DNA of 64,000 nt from Gemmobacter aquarius (lineage in GTDB: Bacteria; Pseudomonadota; Alphaproteobacteria; Rhodobacterales; Rhodobacteraceae). The stretch spans positions 1,221,001 to 1,285,000 of the forward strand of contig NZ_CP028918.1 of NCBI RefSeq assembly GCF_003060865.1. The letters run 5' to 3'. Shown here piece after piece: positions 62,684 through 64,000 of the stretch. A model generated the notes under the pieces. The model made no database searches, had not been told where the DNA came from, and saw only the letters and a program-made list of their open reading frames with translations. The translations under genes and the position numbers were made by a program. The stretch's first letter is position 1. Each line of letters starts with the position of its first letter.

Positions 62684-63658
62684 ATGTCAGGTGGTATGGG
62701 GAACGACTTTTTCCGTCCGGTTTCGGGGTTGGACCTGCCGCGATTCGCGGGGATTCCGACGTTCATGCGCCTGCCGCATGTGGGCTTGGACGATCCGCGC
62801 CTGGCCGAGGTGCAGATCGGGCTGATCGGGGCGCCCTGGGACGGGGGGACGACGAATCGTCCCGGTCCGCGCCACGGTCCGCGCCAGTTGCGCGACCTGT
62901 CCACCATGATCCGCGCGCAGAACGGGGCGACGTGGGTTGCGCCCTTCGAGTTGGCGCGCTGTGCCGATCTGGGGGATGTGTCGCCCAATCCGGGCGATCT
63001 GATGGACAGCATGGCGCGGATGACGGCGTTTTACGACCGTGTCGTCGCTGCGGGGATATTGCCGCTGACGGGGGGCGGGGACCATCTGTGCAGCCTGCCC
63101 ATCCTGCGGTCGGTCGCCAAGGCTCGACCCGTGGGGATGATCCAGTTCGACAGCCACACCGACCTGAACGACGTCTACTTCGGCACGGGGCGCTATACCC
63201 ATGGCACGCCGTTCCGCCGCGCGGTCGAGGAAGGGTTGATCGACCCCGCGCGCTATGTGCTGATCGGGATACGCGGCACGGCTTACGGGCGCGAGGATTG
63301 GGATTTTGCGGCTGCCAACGGCATCACCATCATTCCCATCGGGGATTTCCACCGCAGGGGTGTAGAGGATGTGATGGCCGAGGCGCGCGAGATCGTGGGG
63401 ACGGGGCCGACCTATATCACCTATGACATCGATTTCGTCGATCCGACCTTTGCGCCGGGCACCGGAACGCCCGAGGTGGGCGGGCCGAACAGCTGGCAGG
63501 CGCTTGAGGTGGTGCGGGGCTTGCGGGGCCTCGATATCGTCGGCGCCGATCTGGTCGAGGTGTCGCCGCCCTTTGACGCAAGCGGCGGGACGGCGTGGCT
63601 TGGGGTGTCGATCATGTTCGAATTGTTGTGCGTGATGGCCGAGGCGCGGTTCGGCTGA
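62684..63658 (+). CDS. Agmatinase/ureohydrolase family enzyme
   Basis: Dinuclear manganese hydrolase of the arginase family, 324 residues. Metal ligands can be read: His134 (GGGDH), Asp156, His158 and Asp160 (FDSHTDLND), Asp248 and Asp250 (TYDIDFVDP). The substrate loop and N-terminus (FRPVSGLDLPRFAGIPTFMR) resemble agmatinases and guanidino-acid amidinohydrolases more than arginases. ATG 62684 is preferred; ATG 62696 and GTG 62675 are alternatives. An amidohydrolase gene follows after a hairpin. Confidence 0.88.
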   Translation: MSGGMGNDFFRPVSGLDLPRFAGIPTFMRLPHVGLDDPRLAEVQIGLIGAPWDGGTTNRPGPRHGPRQLRDLSTMIRAQNGATWVAPFELARCADLGDVSPNPGDLMDSMARMTAFYDRVVAAGILPLTGGGDHLCSLPILRSVAKARPVGMIQFDSHTDLNDVYFGTGRYTHGTPFRRAVEEGLIDPARYVLIGIRGTAYGREDWDFAAANGITIIPIGDFHRRGVEDVMAEAREIVGTGPTYITYDIDFVDPTFAPGTGTPEVGGPNSWQALEVVRGLRGLDIVGADLVEVSPPFDASGGTAWLGVSIMFELLCVMAEARFG

Positions 63659-63665
63659 GAGGGCA

Positions 63666-63683
63666 GGGGGCCTTTGCGCCCCC
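63666..63683 (+). terminator. Stem-loop after the ureohydrolase gene
   Basis: GGGGGC-CTTTGC-GCCCCC, eight bases after the stop. A similar GGGG-CCTTTG-CCCC sequence follows the first gene of the window at 1177-1190. Confidence 0.5.
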
Positions 63684-63757
63684 GCATCGCCGGTGCTTTG
63701 ACCGGATGATTGAAGGCACAGATTAGGGGGCGCGGGTCGCCCGGGAGAGGATGCGCG

Positions 63758-64000
63758 ATGCAGGTCGATATGATCGTGACGGGGGCCAAGGTTCTGACGA
63801 TGGAGCCAAGCCAGCCCCGGGCCGAGGCGGTGGCCGTGGCGGGTGGCAGGATCGTGGCGGTGGGGTCGGAGGCCGAGGTGAGGGCGCTGGCGGGACCTGC
63901 AACGCGGGTGATCGAGGCGGCTGGGCGCACGCTTCTGCCGGGTTTTGTGGAAAGCCATTTGCATCTGGTGCTGGGCGGGGCCGAGCTGGGGCATCTTTAC
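63758..64000 (+). CDS. Amidohydrolase family protein, 5' part only
   Basis: The first 81 codons of a metal-dependent amidohydrolase; the gene runs off the window. The start MQVDMIVTGAKVLTM is the typical N-terminal beta sandwich. The LLPGFVESHLHLVLGG segment carries the metal-binding HxH. YtcJ-like amidohydrolases share the ESHLH pattern. ATG 63758 is preceded by GGGAGAGG at seven bases. Same strand as the ureohydrolase, possibly co-regulated in nitrogen compound breakdown. Confidence 0.8.
   Translation, partial: MQVDMIVTGAKVLTMEPSQPRAEAVAVAGGRIVAVGSEAEVRALAGPATRVIEAAGRTLLPGFVESHLHLVLGGAELGHLY

Overview
The window is a chromosomal segment of a high-GC alphaproteobacterium, most likely a member of the Rhodobacteraceae (Rhodobacterales). 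The reasons are a tatABC-DUF815 block near surE-pcm-nlpD, very GC-rich coding sequence with frequent GTG/TTG starts and ATGA overlaps, and intergenic elements with an AAATAYYC-type core that I associate with Rhodobacterales gene ends. No rRNA, tRNA, CRISPR array, intact insertion sequence or prophage gene was recognised.

Layout. 0.1-10.6 kb is mostly housekeeping: an Fbp-type iron ABC ATPase, a short HTH regulator with a palindromic operator, the Tat translocase, a DUF815 ATPase, a CNNM/CBS membrane protein, then nlpD-pcm-surE on the minus strand and an aldo/keto reductase. 10.6-17.2 kb holds a small membrane protein, an HWE histidine kinase with a single-domain response regulator, a PQQ-type sugar dehydrogenase, DUF2231, and a CtaG-like/triheme cytochrome c cluster.

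17.4-46.8 kb is a large sugar-catabolism island. It contains two complete CUT2 (ribose-type) ABC transporters. The first is grouped with a TIM-barrel isomerase, an RpiR regulator and a ribokinase-like kinase; the second is followed by DhaK and DhaL kinase subunits. The island also has short-chain and aldo/keto oxidoreductases, an operon of an FGGY kinase with acetoin-dehydrogenase-like AcoA/AcoB/AcoC, and a divergent operon of a SorC regulator, a tagatose-3-epimerase-type enzyme, MtnK, MtnA, a class II aldolase and a DenD-like dehydrogenase. The last group matches the logic of the DHAP shunt for 5-methylthioribose or 5-deoxyribose, with C4 sugar-acid chemistry beside it. Three genes at the heart of the island (acoC, the FGGY kinase, the SorC regulator) are each broken by a one-base shortfall in a G tract.

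Between about 23.8 and 26.8 kb the island is interrupted by a transglutaminase-like protease, an AAA ATPase and a racemase. 46.8-53.3 kb carries lipid and envelope genes: a YqaA-type membrane protein, a diacylglycerol-kinase-like enzyme, a metallophosphoesterase, and a three-domain LplT-PlsC-acyl-ACP synthetase fusion. 53.3-64 kb has a degenerate tandem-repeat array, an amidase, thuA-thuB behind a LacI-type operator, a DUF2243 gene interrupted by an amber codon, tex with a duplicated 3' end and large palindromes, an enoyl-CoA hydratase, a thioesterase, a bactofilin, an agmatinase-family ureohydrolase and the start of an amidohydrolase that runs off the window.
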